Of a stretch of DNA of 64,000 nt, positions 46,001 to 56,283 are shown in pieces (position 1 is the stretch's first letter; the number at the start of each line of letters is the position of its first letter). Origin of the DNA: Polyangiaceae bacterium (GTDB lineage Bacteria; Myxococcota_A; Polyangia; Polyangiales; Polyangiaceae). Location: NCBI GenBank assembly GCA_016929495.1, contig JAFGIS010000093.1, forward strand, positions 1-64,000. The letters run 5' to 3'. A model generated the notes under the pieces. That model was not told where the DNA came from, did no database searches, and saw only the letters and a program-made list of their open reading frames with translations. The position numbers were made by a program, and so were the translations under genes.

Positions 46001-48586
46001 CTAGCGGACGCGAATCGGGCCGCCCAGGATGCGATCGTTGTCGTGCCGTCCGGACTCGACCCTCATACGCTGGTTCTCCCGATACAGGCCATAGTACAGC
46101 TCGTACACGCCCGGACCGAAGTTCGGTTCCACGGTGAATTCCGTGGTGTCGGCGAAGAAATCACCGGTGAGCAGCAGATGCATCGGGTACTTGCCCTCGA
46201 GCGTGTCGTGGTCGGCGTTCAGCCGGCGCTGCTGACCGTCGATGTGGACAAAGGTCCTCCACGTAGTCAGTATGGGGTTCAGAACCTGCCAGAAGAGCGT
46301 CAGCCGATAGGCCCGTCCGGCTTCGAGCGCGTCCGTGTTGCGCCCGTCCAACGTGGTCAAGTCCCAGCCGAGCGCATACAGCTGCCCCTCGAGCTGGCCA
46401 GTCACCGAGTGCTTGGGCTGGGGCCGATCGGTCAGTATCCAGGAATCGAACGGATTCTGATCGCGTTCCGACGGCCGCCGTTGGTTGGAGACGAGCAACG
46501 CGCGGCTGGAACGTGCGTCGAGCACCGGTAGGTTCACGCGCGGGGAGGCATGCTGTCGATAGGTCGAGTTGAGCGCGGACAGCTTGTCCGCACCGGCGAC
46601 CAGCCAACGGCGCCCTTCCCCCGAGAGCCAGGTGGATGCGGCTCTGTCGCTGGAGAACGTCTTCACTTTCTCGCCGACGAGGTAGGCAGCCGCCTCCGGA
46701 CTGACCCCCAACATGGCCAGGGGCTCGTTGGGCCGGGCCAGGCGTCCGAAGCTGTGCACGGCCTGGTCAGGGGAGAGCTGCGTCATGAGCCCGGGATAGT
46801 AGACGAGGCTGAGCACTCCGCCCGCGGCAGTGAACGCCAGAGCCGCGCCCAGCGCTCGCGATGGACGCCAGCGCGCCAACCAGCCAGCACCCTCTACGCC
46901 GCCGCAGCAAGGAGACTCCGACGCGAAAAGCCAACGAAACACGTCTCGCACGAAGAGCACTGCGATCGGCGTTGCGACAACGAGCGGCGGCCACACCAAC
47001 CAGGCGTATCGGACGATCGCCGCGAGGACGGACGGTATCTTGGACAGCCCGTGAACGTGCATGCCCCTGCGGCTGAGCACTTCCATCGCCGCCAGCGCGA
47101 GCAAGGCACACTCGACCAGGGTGAATACGAGCCAACGACCAAGGCCATCACGCAGAGCACGGGGCCAGGCAAGGTAGTCTCGCAGCTGGAAGCGCGGCCT
47201 GGACTCCCTCTCCATGAGCGTGAAGAACGCGGCCACACCGAGGAGCACCGTGATGTTGCGCACGATGGCCGAGGCGGTGCGCACGTAGCTCGCTGGCATC
47301 ACGGCATCTTCGACGACGAAGGCGCGCATGCCGGTGTCGGGCGTCGCGCGGAAGTCGAGGGACAAGAGCACGAGGACCGCCACGGTCGCCATGGCCAACG
47401 CCCGAGAGGTATGCGCACCGCGCTCGAGGTCGCGCAGGAAGACCCCGACGAGCGCGCAGAGCGCGAACACGGCACCGTAGGGCAATGCCCCGACGTAGGG
47501 ACCGAGCAGCGTGTAGGACACGACCGCGATCACGGCCACGGCACCGAGCGTTGTGCGCGCCGACACCTCGCGGTTCGCGTCCTTCGCCGCAGGTGGTGCA
47601 GCACTCAGGGCCGCGGCGAGACCGAAGGGGACGAGGGCACTCCACGGGAACATGGCATGCCCGACCTGGTGGATCATGAGGTCGTGCGTCGTGCCACCGG
47701 GCTCGGTCCGAAACGCGGCACCCAGCAGCATCGAGTAGGAAGAGGCTGCGTGCGAGGTCCTGACAAACGCCCAGATCCCGAGCCCCAGGGCCACGACGCC
47801 CGCTGCCGACGCGACCATTCCGCTCAGGACGGACAGCCTATCGACCCAGCGTGTCGGCGTGCGAGGGCGGACCCACCACGCCAAGGCAACCGCCAGCGCA
47901 GGCGGAGCTGCGCCGAGGAGGACGCCACGGCTCATGACGCCGGTGACGAGCCCGCCTGTCCCTACGAACAACCATGCGGCACGCTGGACGCGCCGAGGCG
48001 CATCGGCAGAGCCGTCGAAGCAGGCGATGCCGAGACCAGCGACGCCGAGCGCCATCGAGGCCATGGTGACGACGTCACCGAGGATCGTGCGCGCCTGCAG
48101 GAAGTATAGGGGGGTCGTGCTCAGGCACAGTACGGCGAATGCCGCCGCGGCCCGGTCCACGAGCCTCGCCAGCATGGCGTACGTCGCAAACAGCCCGACC
48201 AAACCCCAGAGCGCCAGCGGCAGACGTCCCGCCCAGGCGCTCAGGCCCAACACGCGCAACCCGACCGCAACCGACGTGAACGGCAACTCGCCGCGTCCGA
48301 GCTCTGCCAGAGATGGAACGGTGTTCTGTGCGTCGGCCAAGGCCAGACGCGTGCCGCCGAAGACGGTCACGGCAATGCGCCGCGCTAGCTCCGCGACGGC
48401 GAGTTCGTGCGGGTCCCAGATGCCGCCTACGCCCAGTGGGGCGAGAAGGCTGACCAACGCGACCACCGCGGCCAAGAGCACGAGCCAACGGCGTCGGTTG
48501 GCCGAATGCCCTGGAGCAGCGGAGCTGGTCTGGACCGATTCATCTGCCGGACCGCCAGCGGCCAGCTCTGGGTCTGTTGCCGTCAC
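46001..48586 (-). CDS. Multi-pass glycosyltransferase-like membrane protein (GT39/ArnT family)
   Basis: GGIWDPHELAVAELARRIAVTVFGG...LAELGRGELPFTSVAVGLRVLGLSAWAGRLPLALWGL; multiple TM segments. Start uncertain (GTG 48586 proposed). Confidence 0.7.
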   Translation of the reverse strand: MTATDPELAAGGPADESVQTSSAAPGHSANRRRWLVLLAAVVALVSLLAPLGVGGIWDPHELAVAELARRIAVTVFGGTRLALADAQNTVPSLAELGRGELPFTSVAVGLRVLGLSAWAGRLPLALWGLVGLFATYAMLARLVDRAAAAFAVLCLSTTPLYFLQARTILGDVVTMASMALGVAGLGIACFDGSADAPRRVQRAAWLFVGTGGLVTGVMSRGVLLGAAPPALAVALAWWVRPRTPTRWVDRLSVLSGMVASAAGVVALGLGIWAFVRTSHAASSYSMLLGAAFRTEPGGTTHDLMIHQVGHAMFPWSALVPFGLAAALSAAPPAAKDANREVSARTTLGAVAVIAVVSYTLLGPYVGALPYGAVFALCALVGVFLRDLERGAHTSRALAMATVAVLVLLSLDFRATPDTGMRAFVVEDAVMPASYVRTASAIVRNITVLLGVAAFFTLMERESRPRFQLRDYLAWPRALRDGLGRWLVFTLVECALLALAAMEVLSRRGMHVHGLSKIPSVLAAIVRYAWLVWPPLVVATPIAVLFVRDVFRWLFASESPCCGGVEGAGWLARWRPSRALGAALAFTAAGGVLSLVYYPGLMTQLSPDQAVHSFGRLARPNEPLAMLGVSPEAAAYLVGEKVKTFSSDRAASTWLSGEGRRWLVAGADKLSALNSTYRQHASPRVNLPVLDARSSRALLVSNQRRPSERDQNPFDSWILTDRPQPKHSVTGQLEGQLYALGWDLTTLDGRNTDALEAGRAYRLTLFWQVLNPILTTWRTFVHIDGQQRRLNADHDTLEGKYPMHLLLTGDFFADTTEFTVEPNFGPGVYELYYGLYRENQRMRVESGRHDNDRILGGPIRVR

Positions 48587-48857
48587 GTCTGGATCGCCAC
48601 GAGTCGTTCTGTCGCCGTCAGCGTGTACCGTCTCGCCGTCTCCGCCACAAGCCCCCGTCACGACCCCTCCTCCACGAGTGTCGCGCGCGCTCGGCGCTCC
48701 GCACGCGCACGCTCGCACTCGACGCCCCGGCGGATCCGCGGCACGGCCCGCCCGGCCCTGCGTTCGTCCCAGCTGCGCGGGGCTCCCGAATCAGCGCGTG
48801 AGCTTGCAGATTTCGGCTGCATCGCCACGCAGGGAGCCTATCCTTCGGCACTTGGCC

Positions 48858-49904
48858 ATGCGCTTTGGAACGGTGACCCTCGTCGGTCGACCCAACGTCG
48901 GCAAGTCTACGCTGCTCAATGCGGCGCTCGGCGAGAACCTGGCCATCGTGTCGTCCGTACCGCAGACGACCCGGGACACGCTGCTGGGCGTCGTGCAACG
49001 GCCCGCAGCCCAGATCGCTTTCATCGACACACCGGGACTGCACAGGCCGCGTTCCGAGCTCGGTCGTCGCATGAACGCAGCCGCCCTCGATGCGCTCCGG
49101 TCGGCCGAGCTCGTCGTGTTCATGACGGATGTCGCGGCTCCCGGCGCGCGTCCCGGCCCCGGCGCGGCAGCGGCCAACACCGCTGAGGCAACGGGCCCCG
49201 ACGCTACGCGAGCCGAGCGCTCCCCCTACCAGACGGCGGACCGTGCACTCATCGCGTTGCTTCCGAAGGCGGTGCACGCGCTGCTGGTGATCAACAAGGT
49301 GGACCGGCTGAAAGACAAGTCGAAGCTTCTCGGCACCATCGATGGTTACAGTAGCCTCTACCCCTTCGAGGCTATCGTCCCCGCAAGCATGCGCAGTCCC
49401 GACGACGTGGAGCGGGTATTGACCGTCATCGAGCAGGCACTACCCGAGGGCGCCCCGGCGTACGACGCCGAGACCCTGACGAATCGGCCCGTCACGTTCT
49501 TCATCCAGGAGTACATCCGCGAACAGGTACTGCGCCAGACCACGCTCGAGGTTCCGCACGCGGTCGCGGTCGGCATAGACCGCATCGAACATGGGCCGAA
49601 ACTCACGCGCATCGCCGCGACACTGCACGTGGAAAAGCCCGGGCAGAGGAAGATCCTCGTGGGACACGCCGGGGCCGTCATTCGCGAGATCGGCACTGCG
49701 GCTCGCCATCGGATCGAGGCGCTCATCGAGCGGCGTGCGCACCTCGAGCTATTCGTACGAGTGACGCCACGCTGGCGCAATGCGCCTCGGCAGCTGGCGG
49801 AGCTCGGATACACGCCACCCGACGATCCGAAGCTCACGCGTGTTCTGGCGGACGCGCCCGCTCGGCGGACCCCGAAACGCACATCGCGGCGGGGGAAAAC
49901 GTGA
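48858..49904 (+). CDS. era: GTPase Era
   Basis: [58 protein letters not shown]-terminal [36 protein letters not shown]. Confidence 0.95.
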   Translation: MRFGTVTLVGRPNVGKSTLLNAALGENLAIVSSVPQTTRDTLLGVVQRPAAQIAFIDTPGLHRPRSELGRRMNAAALDALRSAELVVFMTDVAAPGARPGPGAAAANTAEATGPDATRAERSPYQTADRALIALLPKAVHALLVINKVDRLKDKSKLLGTIDGYSSLYPFEAIVPASMRSPDDVERVLTVIEQALPEGAPAYDAETLTNRPVTFFIQEYIREQVLRQTTLEVPHAVAVGIDRIEHGPKLTRIAATLHVEKPGQRKILVGHAGAVIREIGTAARHRIEALIERRAHLELFVRVTPRWRNAPRQLAELGYTPPDDPKLTRVLADAPARRTPKRTSRRGKT

Positions 49905-51244
49905 CGCCGGTCGTCGCGATCGTGGGCCGGCCCAACGTGGGCAAGAGCACACTGTTCAACCGCCTCGCCGGTCGCCGGCTGGCCATTGTTCACGACGAAC
50001 CCGGCGTCACCCGTGACCTGCAATACGCGGACGCCGTCGTCGCCGGCCGCCAACTCACCCTGGTCGACACGGGCGGCTACGACCCCGGTTCCGGTGATCC
50101 GATGAGTCGGGGGATCGCGCGCAATGTCGTGACAGCGCTCTCCGAGGCCGACGCCGTCCTGTGCGTTCTCGACGCGACCGAGCCAGTGACGCCGGCGGAT
50201 CGGGAAGCCGTGACCGTGCTCAGGCGCAGCGGGAGACCCGTCGTGTATGCCGCCAACAAGGCGGACACCTCACGCCGCCAGACCGAGGCCCTCCAGCTTT
50301 TCGAGCTCGGCGTCGAGCGTTTGTTTCCAGTGTCCGCCGCCCACGGCCTCGGGATGGCGGAGCTCTCCCAAGCCCTGGTGGAGGCGCTCGGGCCTGCCGC
50401 CTCGGAGACGGAATCGACCTCGCCCGGAGAGGCGACGCACGTCGCTCTCGTCGGTCGGCCGAACGCAGGCAAGTCGTCGCTGTTCAACGTGCTGGTCGGC
50501 TCGGAGCGTTCGTTGGTCGACGCGCGCCCGGGCACCACTCGCGATCCGGTCGATTCGCGAGTCACCGTCGATGGCGCCGACTTCGTCTTCGTCGACACGG
50601 CCGGAATCCGCCGACGCTCCAGGGTCGACCGGGGCGTGGAAGCGATCAGTGTCATGCGCGCCTTGCGCGCGATCAGCCGGGCCGAGGTCGTGGTGCTGCT
50701 CTGCGATGCGACAGCAGGCATCGCCGAGCAGGACGCCCGCCTCGTGGGGTTGTGCTGCGACCGCGGGCGAGCCATCGTCGTGGCGCTCAACAAGGTGGAC
50801 CTACTCTCGACAACCGAGCGAAAGCGCGCCACTGAGGCAGCACGCGACGCGCTTCCGTTCGCACCCTGGCTCGCGATTCTGGAAGTCAGTGCGAAGGACA
50901 AGACCGGACTCTCGCGGCTCATGCGTCAGGTCGCTTTGGCCGCCGCGAACTTCCATCGCCGCGTCTCGACTTCAGAGCTGAACCGGTTCTTCGAGCAAGT
51001 CCTGGAACGCCACCCGCCACCCGCGGCAGGCCGTCAGACTCCGCGCATCTTCTACGTCACCCAAGCGCGCGCCGGTCCTCCGCAGTTCGTCGCCATGTGC
51101 AATGCAGCCGCGGCGATTCCACAGAACTACCGCCGCTTCGTGGTCAATCAGTTGCGAAGCACGTTCGGGTTCGACTCGGTGCCGCTGGCCGTCTACTACC
51201 GAGAACGTTCGCGCCGCACGCGCCGCGGCCAGAAGCCAGAGTAG
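49901..51244 (+). CDS. der: Ribosome biogenesis GTPase Der (EngA)
   Basis: Two G-domains ([17 protein letters not shown] and [17 protein letters not shown]); GTGA overlap with era. Confidence 0.96.
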   Translation: MTPVVAIVGRPNVGKSTLFNRLAGRRLAIVHDEPGVTRDLQYADAVVAGRQLTLVDTGGYDPGSGDPMSRGIARNVVTALSEADAVLCVLDATEPVTPADREAVTVLRRSGRPVVYAANKADTSRRQTEALQLFELGVERLFPVSAAHGLGMAELSQALVEALGPAASETESTSPGEATHVALVGRPNAGKSSLFNVLVGSERSLVDARPGTTRDPVDSRVTVDGADFVFVDTAGIRRRSRVDRGVEAISVMRALRAISRAEVVVLLCDATAGIAEQDARLVGLCCDRGRAIVVALNKVDLLSTTERKRATEAARDALPFAPWLAILEVSAKDKTGLSRLMRQVALAAANFHRRVSTSELNRFFEQVLERHPPPAAGRQTPRIFYVTQARAGPPQFVAMCNAAAAIPQNYRRFVVNQLRSTFGFDSVPLAVYYRERSRRTRRGQKPE

Positions 51245-51386
51245 TGCCCTGTGCGCCGCACGACTGGGGTGAGGACGGAGCACAACCACTGGCCGCGCAT
51301 CGGTTTGCCCCGCATCACCCTTCGTCTTCCGGTCGCTGCGACGAACCGCTCGACGTCTGCCGCCGCGCGCCCTACGCTGTCACCGT

Positions 51387-52115
51387 ATGGCTCGCGCCCT
51401 CATCGATCTGCACTGCCACTGGATACCCAACATCGATGATGGCGCAGGCTCCGAGGCGCAAGCTCTGGCGATGCTGCATGAGCTCGCCGCGTTGGGGTTC
51501 GAGCTCGTCATCGCCACTCCGCACATGCGTCCTGGGCTGTTCGACAACAGTCGCCAGGACTTGGAGGCGGCATTCCAGAAAGTCCTGCCCCTCGTCGAAT
51601 GCACGCCGGGACTGCCTCGGGTGGCTCTCAGCAGCGAGCACTACCTCGACGAGCTTGTCTACTCTCGGCTGCTGTCCGGTGCCGCACTTCCGTATCCCGG
51701 GGGCCGCGCCGTGCTGATCGAGTTCAATTTCGTGGAGCCTCCCCCGATGGTCGAGCATCGCTTGGGCGATCTGGCCCGGCGCGGTCTCACGGCAGTGATC
51801 GCACACCCCGAGCGTTGTGCCTACTTCAAGGACGCACCTGACCGACTGGAGCGGCTGATCGATGCCGGAGCTGGAGTCCTGCTCAGTGCCGGCTCGCTCG
51901 ACGGGGCCTACGGGCGCGCGACGCAGCGTTGCGCCGAGGCGCTTCTCGAGCGGGGCCTGTACCACGCCTGCTCGAGCGACGCGCATTGTCCCGAGGATGT
52001 AGAGCGAGTATCGGCAGCACTCGAACTCATCGAACGGCGCTACGGTGCGGACGAAGCCGATTTTCTCTTCCGCACCGGCCCCTCGGAGCTGCTGAGCGGC
52101 CATCTGCCGGGCTAG
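51387..52115 (+). CDS. CpsB/CapC-type (PHP-fold) tyrosine-protein phosphatase
   Basis: IDLHCHWIPNIDDGAGSEAQALAMLHELAALGFELVIATPHM; LIEFNFVEPP; GLTAVIAHPERC; SSDAHC. Confidence 0.88.
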   Translation: MARALIDLHCHWIPNIDDGAGSEAQALAMLHELAALGFELVIATPHMRPGLFDNSRQDLEAAFQKVLPLVECTPGLPRVALSSEHYLDELVYSRLLSGAALPYPGGRAVLIEFNFVEPPPMVEHRLGDLARRGLTAVIAHPERCAYFKDAPDRLERLIDAGAGVLLSAGSLDGAYGRATQRCAEALLERGLYHACSSDAHCPEDVERVSAALELIERRYGADEADFLFRTGPSELLSGHLPG

Positions 52116-52176
52116 TGGCGTGCACCCCGTTCGAGGCCGTCGAGCTCTGCGGCGAATCACGGAGACGGGGCACTAG
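52112..52176 (+). repeat. 65-bp CTAG-bounded intergenic repeat, copy 3 of the short dispersed family
   Basis: CTAGTG...CCCCGT at the left end mirrors ACGGGGCACTAG at the right end; the internal segment matches 20792-20824 and 27481-27524; the left CTAG overlaps the stop codon of 51387-52115. Confidence 0.65.
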
Positions 52177-52261
52177 AGCGACAAGCGCCCGAACCTGCGC
52201 AACCGGCCAATGCTCCGGAAGTTGGCCTCGTGGCGCCCCGCACGATAGTGCAGTGAGTGCC

Positions 52262-52816
52262 ATGACGTGCGTCCCCACCGAGTGCCGAGAGCCGCCTTGC
52301 GTGAAACGGAACGCTGCCGACCCAGGGGACGTCGCCGCGGCTCGATCTCGCGCCGGCAAGCACCGCTGCACGGCCCAGAAAGGCGCTCGATGCGCAGGCA
52401 TTGCCGTGCTGGTCGGCGCACTGGTGCTCTGTGGCCAGAGCGCCCACGCCAAGGTGGAGACGCTCTGTGAGTACAGCCTCGCGCAAACCTACAGCGCTGC
52501 GCTGCGCTACCTGCGGGTCGACAAGGGCTTCGAGGTAGTGGAGAAGGACCCGACCGCCGCGTACGTGCTGTTCCGATACGTCCCTCCGGGCAGCCCGCCT
52601 CGTCCGTGCGACGGGTCGATTGAGCTGGTTCAGCTCAATGGCCGGGTGAGGCTCCAGATACGCGTGCCGACGATGCCGACCTACCACGAGCAGATCTTGC
52701 GCGACGAACTGCTCAAGAAGATGCGTGACGAGTACGGCGATCCGCTCCCTGCCAAGCCACCGACCAAGAAAGCGCCAAGCACCGAGCGCGACGCCGGTGC
52801 CAACCGGAGCCAGTAG
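52262..52816 (+). CDS. Secreted hypothetical protein
   Basis: AGIAVLVGALVLCGQSAHAKVETLCEYSLAQTYSAALRYLRVDKGFEVVEKDP... Confidence 0.6.
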   Translation: MTCVPTECREPPCVKRNAADPGDVAAARSRAGKHRCTAQKGARCAGIAVLVGALVLCGQSAHAKVETLCEYSLAQTYSAALRYLRVDKGFEVVEKDPTAAYVLFRYVPPGSPPRPCDGSIELVQLNGRVRLQIRVPTMPTYHEQILRDELLKKMRDEYGDPLPAKPPTKKAPSTERDAGANRSQ

Positions 52817-52961
52817 TGCTTGGCGTTCGTCCAGGCCCTCGGTCCGGGACCTCGAGACCGGTCCCGACCTGGTCTTCCCGGGAAGGCCGGAGGACGTTGA
52901 TGACGGGTGGCACTGCGGGCCTGCCGAGGATAGAACCGGCCAAGATCCCCGGACCGGTCGT

Positions 52962-54230
52962 ATGGCAGTATCTGAGCGCGCGCTTCCAGGCCGTATCGGA
53001 AGATACCGGGTGGTGCGACTGCTCGGCCAGGGAGCCATGGGTCGCGTGCTGCTTGCGCACGACTCGGTGCTCGACAGAGACGTGGCCGTCAAGCTGCTGC
53101 GTAACGACTTGGGGCTCCCTCCGGAACAGAGCGAAGCCCTCGTCGAACGCATGCGTCAAGAGGCGCGGGCGTCGGCTCGCGTGAGCCACCCGAACATCGT
53201 GGCGCTGTACGACATGGGGGAAGACGCCGGCCACGGCCTGTTCTTGGTGTTCGAGTACGTGGAGGGCTGGTCGCTCAAGGAGAAGCTCGCGCGCGGCCCC
53301 ATCGGCCTCGATGCCGCCGTTCGTCTGGCGCTCGAGCTCGGGAGCGCGCTCGCCACCGCCCATGCCGCTGGCGTGCTGCACCGAGACATCAAGCCGGAGA
53401 ACATCATTCTGGCCCGAACTGGGGCGAAAATCGCCGACTTCGGAATCGCGCGCGTACCGGACTCCACACTGACTCGCGGAGGCAAGCTGCTGGGGACTCC
53501 AGCGTACAGCGCTCCTGAAGCCGTTGCGCACGGGACATTCTCGTCGGCGAGCGACCAGTTCTCGATGGCCGCGACGCTGTACGAGGCGATCAGTCTTCGC
53601 CGGGCGTTTCCCGGGGAGGACGCTGTCACCGTGGCGACACGCATCACCACGGAACAGCCCACACCCGTGGCGGAGCTGTGTTCGCTGGATCTGCACGTGG
53701 ACGCTGTGCTCTACCGCGCCCTGTCCAAGGATCCGGGTACGCGCTTCCCGAGCTGCGACGATTTCGGCCGTGCGTTGGCGGAGGCCCTGACGCTGACTCC
53801 GCGTACGAGGATGAATACGCTGCCCGACGTCTATCATCAACGAAGTCGGCGAGCTGGTGCCCCGTCCCGAACCGTGTGGGTCGCGCTGGGCAGCGCCGTG
53901 CTCGGCGCGCTGGTCACGGTGGGCGTTGCCGATCTCGTGGTAGACCACCCTCGCGAGACGGTCGGTTCCGCGAGCGGACGCGATGGATCGGAGCCGACAG
54001 CATCCGAGGAGGCGGTGGCCTGGTTGGCACCTCGACCGCCACCGGCAGCGGCCCCGGCTCCGGCCCCGGCTCCGGTAGAGCGCAGCAGCAAGCCGCCACC
54101 GAGTTCCCCTGCCGACTCCCCTCGAGACGCAGGCACGGTCGTCCCTCCCACTGAAGCGCCCAGTCCGCCCCCGCCGGAACCCGTCGAGGCAGGTGCGCCG
54201 GACAACGACGTTGCCGAGGCCACCGAATGA
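52962..54230 (+). CDS. Serine/threonine protein kinase with C-terminal TM segment
   Basis: GRYRVVRLLGQGAMGRVLLAHDSVLDRDVAVKLL, HRDIKPENIILA, DFGIARV, GTPAYSAPEA; TM VALGSAVLGALVTVGVADLVV. Confidence 0.93.
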   Translation: MAVSERALPGRIGRYRVVRLLGQGAMGRVLLAHDSVLDRDVAVKLLRNDLGLPPEQSEALVERMRQEARASARVSHPNIVALYDMGEDAGHGLFLVFEYVEGWSLKEKLARGPIGLDAAVRLALELGSALATAHAAGVLHRDIKPENIILARTGAKIADFGIARVPDSTLTRGGKLLGTPAYSAPEAVAHGTFSSASDQFSMAATLYEAISLRRAFPGEDAVTVATRITTEQPTPVAELCSLDLHVDAVLYRALSKDPGTRFPSCDDFGRALAEALTLTPRTRMNTLPDVYHQRSRRAGAPSRTVWVALGSAVLGALVTVGVADLVVDHPRETVGSASGRDGSEPTASEEAVAWLAPRPPPAAAPAPAPAPVERSSKPPPSSPADSPRDAGTVVPPTEAPSPPPPEPVEAGAPDNDVAEATE

Positions 54231-55183
54231 CGAGGGGTCCACGAGTCTCCAGAACGCACCCGCGCCATGAGCTGCTGATCCCCGCGCTCGTGTCAGCGAT
54301 GCTATACGCTGCACTGCCTCATTTGGCCGGGGCCGCCAGCGACAGCGACTGGCCCGGGTGGTCCGCGTCAAGCACACCGGCAGCCCAGGCTCTGGCCCGA
54401 GGGGTGATATGGCTCCGGTCGGAAGGACCCCGAATGCTCTTGGTTGCGCGCACGACCTTCCTCGCAGGCTCGAGCGACGAGGATGTGCTCGCGGCTTCTT
54501 CGAGCTGTGCGCGCGAACCGTGGGCCGAGCGCTGCAGCCCGGAGCTGTTCAGCAACGAGCGCCCCCGTCACCCGGTGACCCTGGCCCCGTACTGGCTGGA
54601 TCGGACGGAGGTCACGGTGGCGGACTACCGGAGGTGCGCGAGCCTCGGTGCATGCGCCTGGCTGCCATTGTCGCTCGCAGCCCGACGCTTCGACCAGCCG
54701 CGCCTGCCCGTGGGACGGGTTAGCTTCGCCGACGCAGAGGACTACTGTCGGTTTGCCGGAGGCCGCTTGCCAACGGAGGCCGAATGGGAGCGCGCAGCTC
54801 GCGGCGTCGAGCAGCGGCGCTATCCGTGGGGAGCTCTCTACAATTCTCGCGCGGCCAATCACGGTCGCTTCGGCGCCATCCGCACCGATGGGCAGGACGG
54901 TTTCGTGGAGCTGGCGCCCGTGGGCTCGTTCCCGGCGGGCCGTACGCCCGACGGCTTCCTCGATCTGGCGGGAAACGTCTCGGAGTGGGTCGACGAGTAC
55001 TACTCACCGAGCTACCAGGAGCCGACAGCGGCCACGCGCCGGGCATCCTCGAAGCGCGTCGTTCGCGGCGGTGACTTCTTGAGCGGGGCGCCATGGCTTC
55101 GCGGAGCCTCACGCAGCGCGCTGCCGCCGCTCACGCGACTGCCCAATGTGGGGTTCCGCTGCGCTCGCACCGCTGGGCGCTGA
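54227..55183 (+). CDS. FGE-sulfatase/C-type-lectin-fold domain protein, exported
   Basis: YWLDRTEVTVADYRRC, RLPTEAEWERAARG, DLAGNVSEWVDEYY, RVVRGGDFLSGAPWLRGASRSALPPLTRLPNVGFRCAR; ATGA overlap with the kinase. Confidence 0.9.
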   Translation: MTRGPRVSRTHPRHELLIPALVSAMLYAALPHLAGAASDSDWPGWSASSTPAAQALARGVIWLRSEGPRMLLVARTTFLAGSSDEDVLAASSSCAREPWAERCSPELFSNERPRHPVTLAPYWLDRTEVTVADYRRCASLGACAWLPLSLAARRFDQPRLPVGRVSFADAEDYCRFAGGRLPTEAEWERAARGVEQRRYPWGALYNSRAANHGRFGAIRTDGQDGFVELAPVGSFPAGRTPDGFLDLAGNVSEWVDEYYSPSYQEPTAATRRASSKRVVRGGDFLSGAPWLRGASRSALPPLTRLPNVGFRCARTAGR

Positions 55184-55197
55184 GCCACGCTTGTCCC

Positions 55198-55743
55198 ATG
55201 CTCGCTCTGCCCATCCACAACGCAACGACCTTCGTCCTCGCGCGGCCGCACTATCCAGAGAACGTCGGGGCCGCCGCGCGAGCGATCAAGACGATGGGGT
55301 TCTCACGACTGGCGCTCGTCAGGCCCGGCCGCCTCGCCGTCCCCGAGCACGAGATGGCGCTGAAAATGGCCGTCAAGTCGCGTGACGTGCTCGCCGACGC
55401 TGTCCGCTACTCATCGCTGAGAGAAGCGCTCGCATCCGCACACCACGTGGTCGCAACGACCTCACGCCGAGGCGTGGCCGGGGTGCTCACGCTGAGCGAC
55501 AGCGCGGTCCTGATCGAACAGCTGACGGCACAGGGCCACGAGGTCGCGATCGTGTTCGGCAACGAGAAGACCGGGCTCGATGCCGACGAGCTCACGTTGG
55601 CAGACACTCTGCTGCGCATACCGATGGCCGCTGACCAGCCGTCCGTCAATCTCGCCCAGGCTGTCCAGCTCGTGGCCCATGCCCTGTTTGCCCGCGCCCT
55701 GCAGGTCCGGACTGCTGGGCACGGGCCAGATACCACGATCTGA
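55198..55743 (+). CDS. SpoU/TrmH-family RNA methyltransferase (TrmJ-like)
   Basis: FVLARPHYPENVGAAARAIKTMGFSRLALV, VAIVFGNEKTGLDADEL, LRIPMAADQPSVNLAQAVQLVAHALF. Confidence 0.9.
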   Translation: MLALPIHNATTFVLARPHYPENVGAAARAIKTMGFSRLALVRPGRLAVPEHEMALKMAVKSRDVLADAVRYSSLREALASAHHVVATTSRRGVAGVLTLSDSAVLIEQLTAQGHEVAIVFGNEKTGLDADELTLADTLLRIPMAADQPSVNLAQAVQLVAHALFARALQVRTAGHGPDTTI

Positions 55744-55811
55744 CCGCTGGCATCCCTCCGAGGAGCCGGGACGAACTCGGCCGCTCAGCCGCCAGAGGGT
55801 GCCTGGCAGCC

Positions 55812-56171
55812 TCAGTCCTCGATGAGGTCCTCGTCGATGTCCTCGTCCCCGTCTTCGTCGAGGTCGACGTCCTCTTCTTCTTCCTCGTCGTTCTTGACAT
55901 CGGTCTTCAGGTCGATGCCGATTTCGCCGAGCTGGGTTTCCAGGAGTTCGAAGAGCTCCTCGACGTCGTCACCACTCCACTCGTCCAGCACATCGGTCAG
56001 AAATTCGAAGAAGTCGGCGTTGTCGAGTCGTCGCTCGATCTCCTCGACCTGTTCTTCGGTGAACGCGTCGAGGATGTCATCCCGCAGTGACTCCTTGTCG
56101 CCCTCTTCGATCACCTCCTGTGCGGAGAGTCGGATGCGACGTACGGCGCGTCTATCGAGGTAGATGTCCAT
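55812..56171 (-). CDS. Small highly acidic hypothetical protein
   Basis: MDIYLDRRAVRRIRLSAQEVIEEGDKESLRDDILDAFTEEQVEEIERRLD... with Asp/Glu-rich C-terminus. Confidence 0.6.
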   Translation of the reverse strand: MDIYLDRRAVRRIRLSAQEVIEEGDKESLRDDILDAFTEEQVEEIERRLDNADFFEFLTDVLDEWSGDDVEELFELLETQLGEIGIDLKTDVKNDEEEEEDVDLDEDGDEDIDEDLIED

Positions 56172-56283
56172 GGTGAGTCGTGCCCTTCCCGAGCCTCGCC
56201 TCGGCGTTTAGACGAAGCGTTGCCGACCCGTCAAGCGGCTGGTTACTGGTGGCGACCGCACTTCGGGCGTACAACCTTGCGCG

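Noticed and set aside
55050-55183. C-terminus of the 54227-55183 FGE protein as a second VR
   Set aside because: Protein-level similarity only; the DNA differs from TR at many non-adenine positions, so it is not a product of this template.
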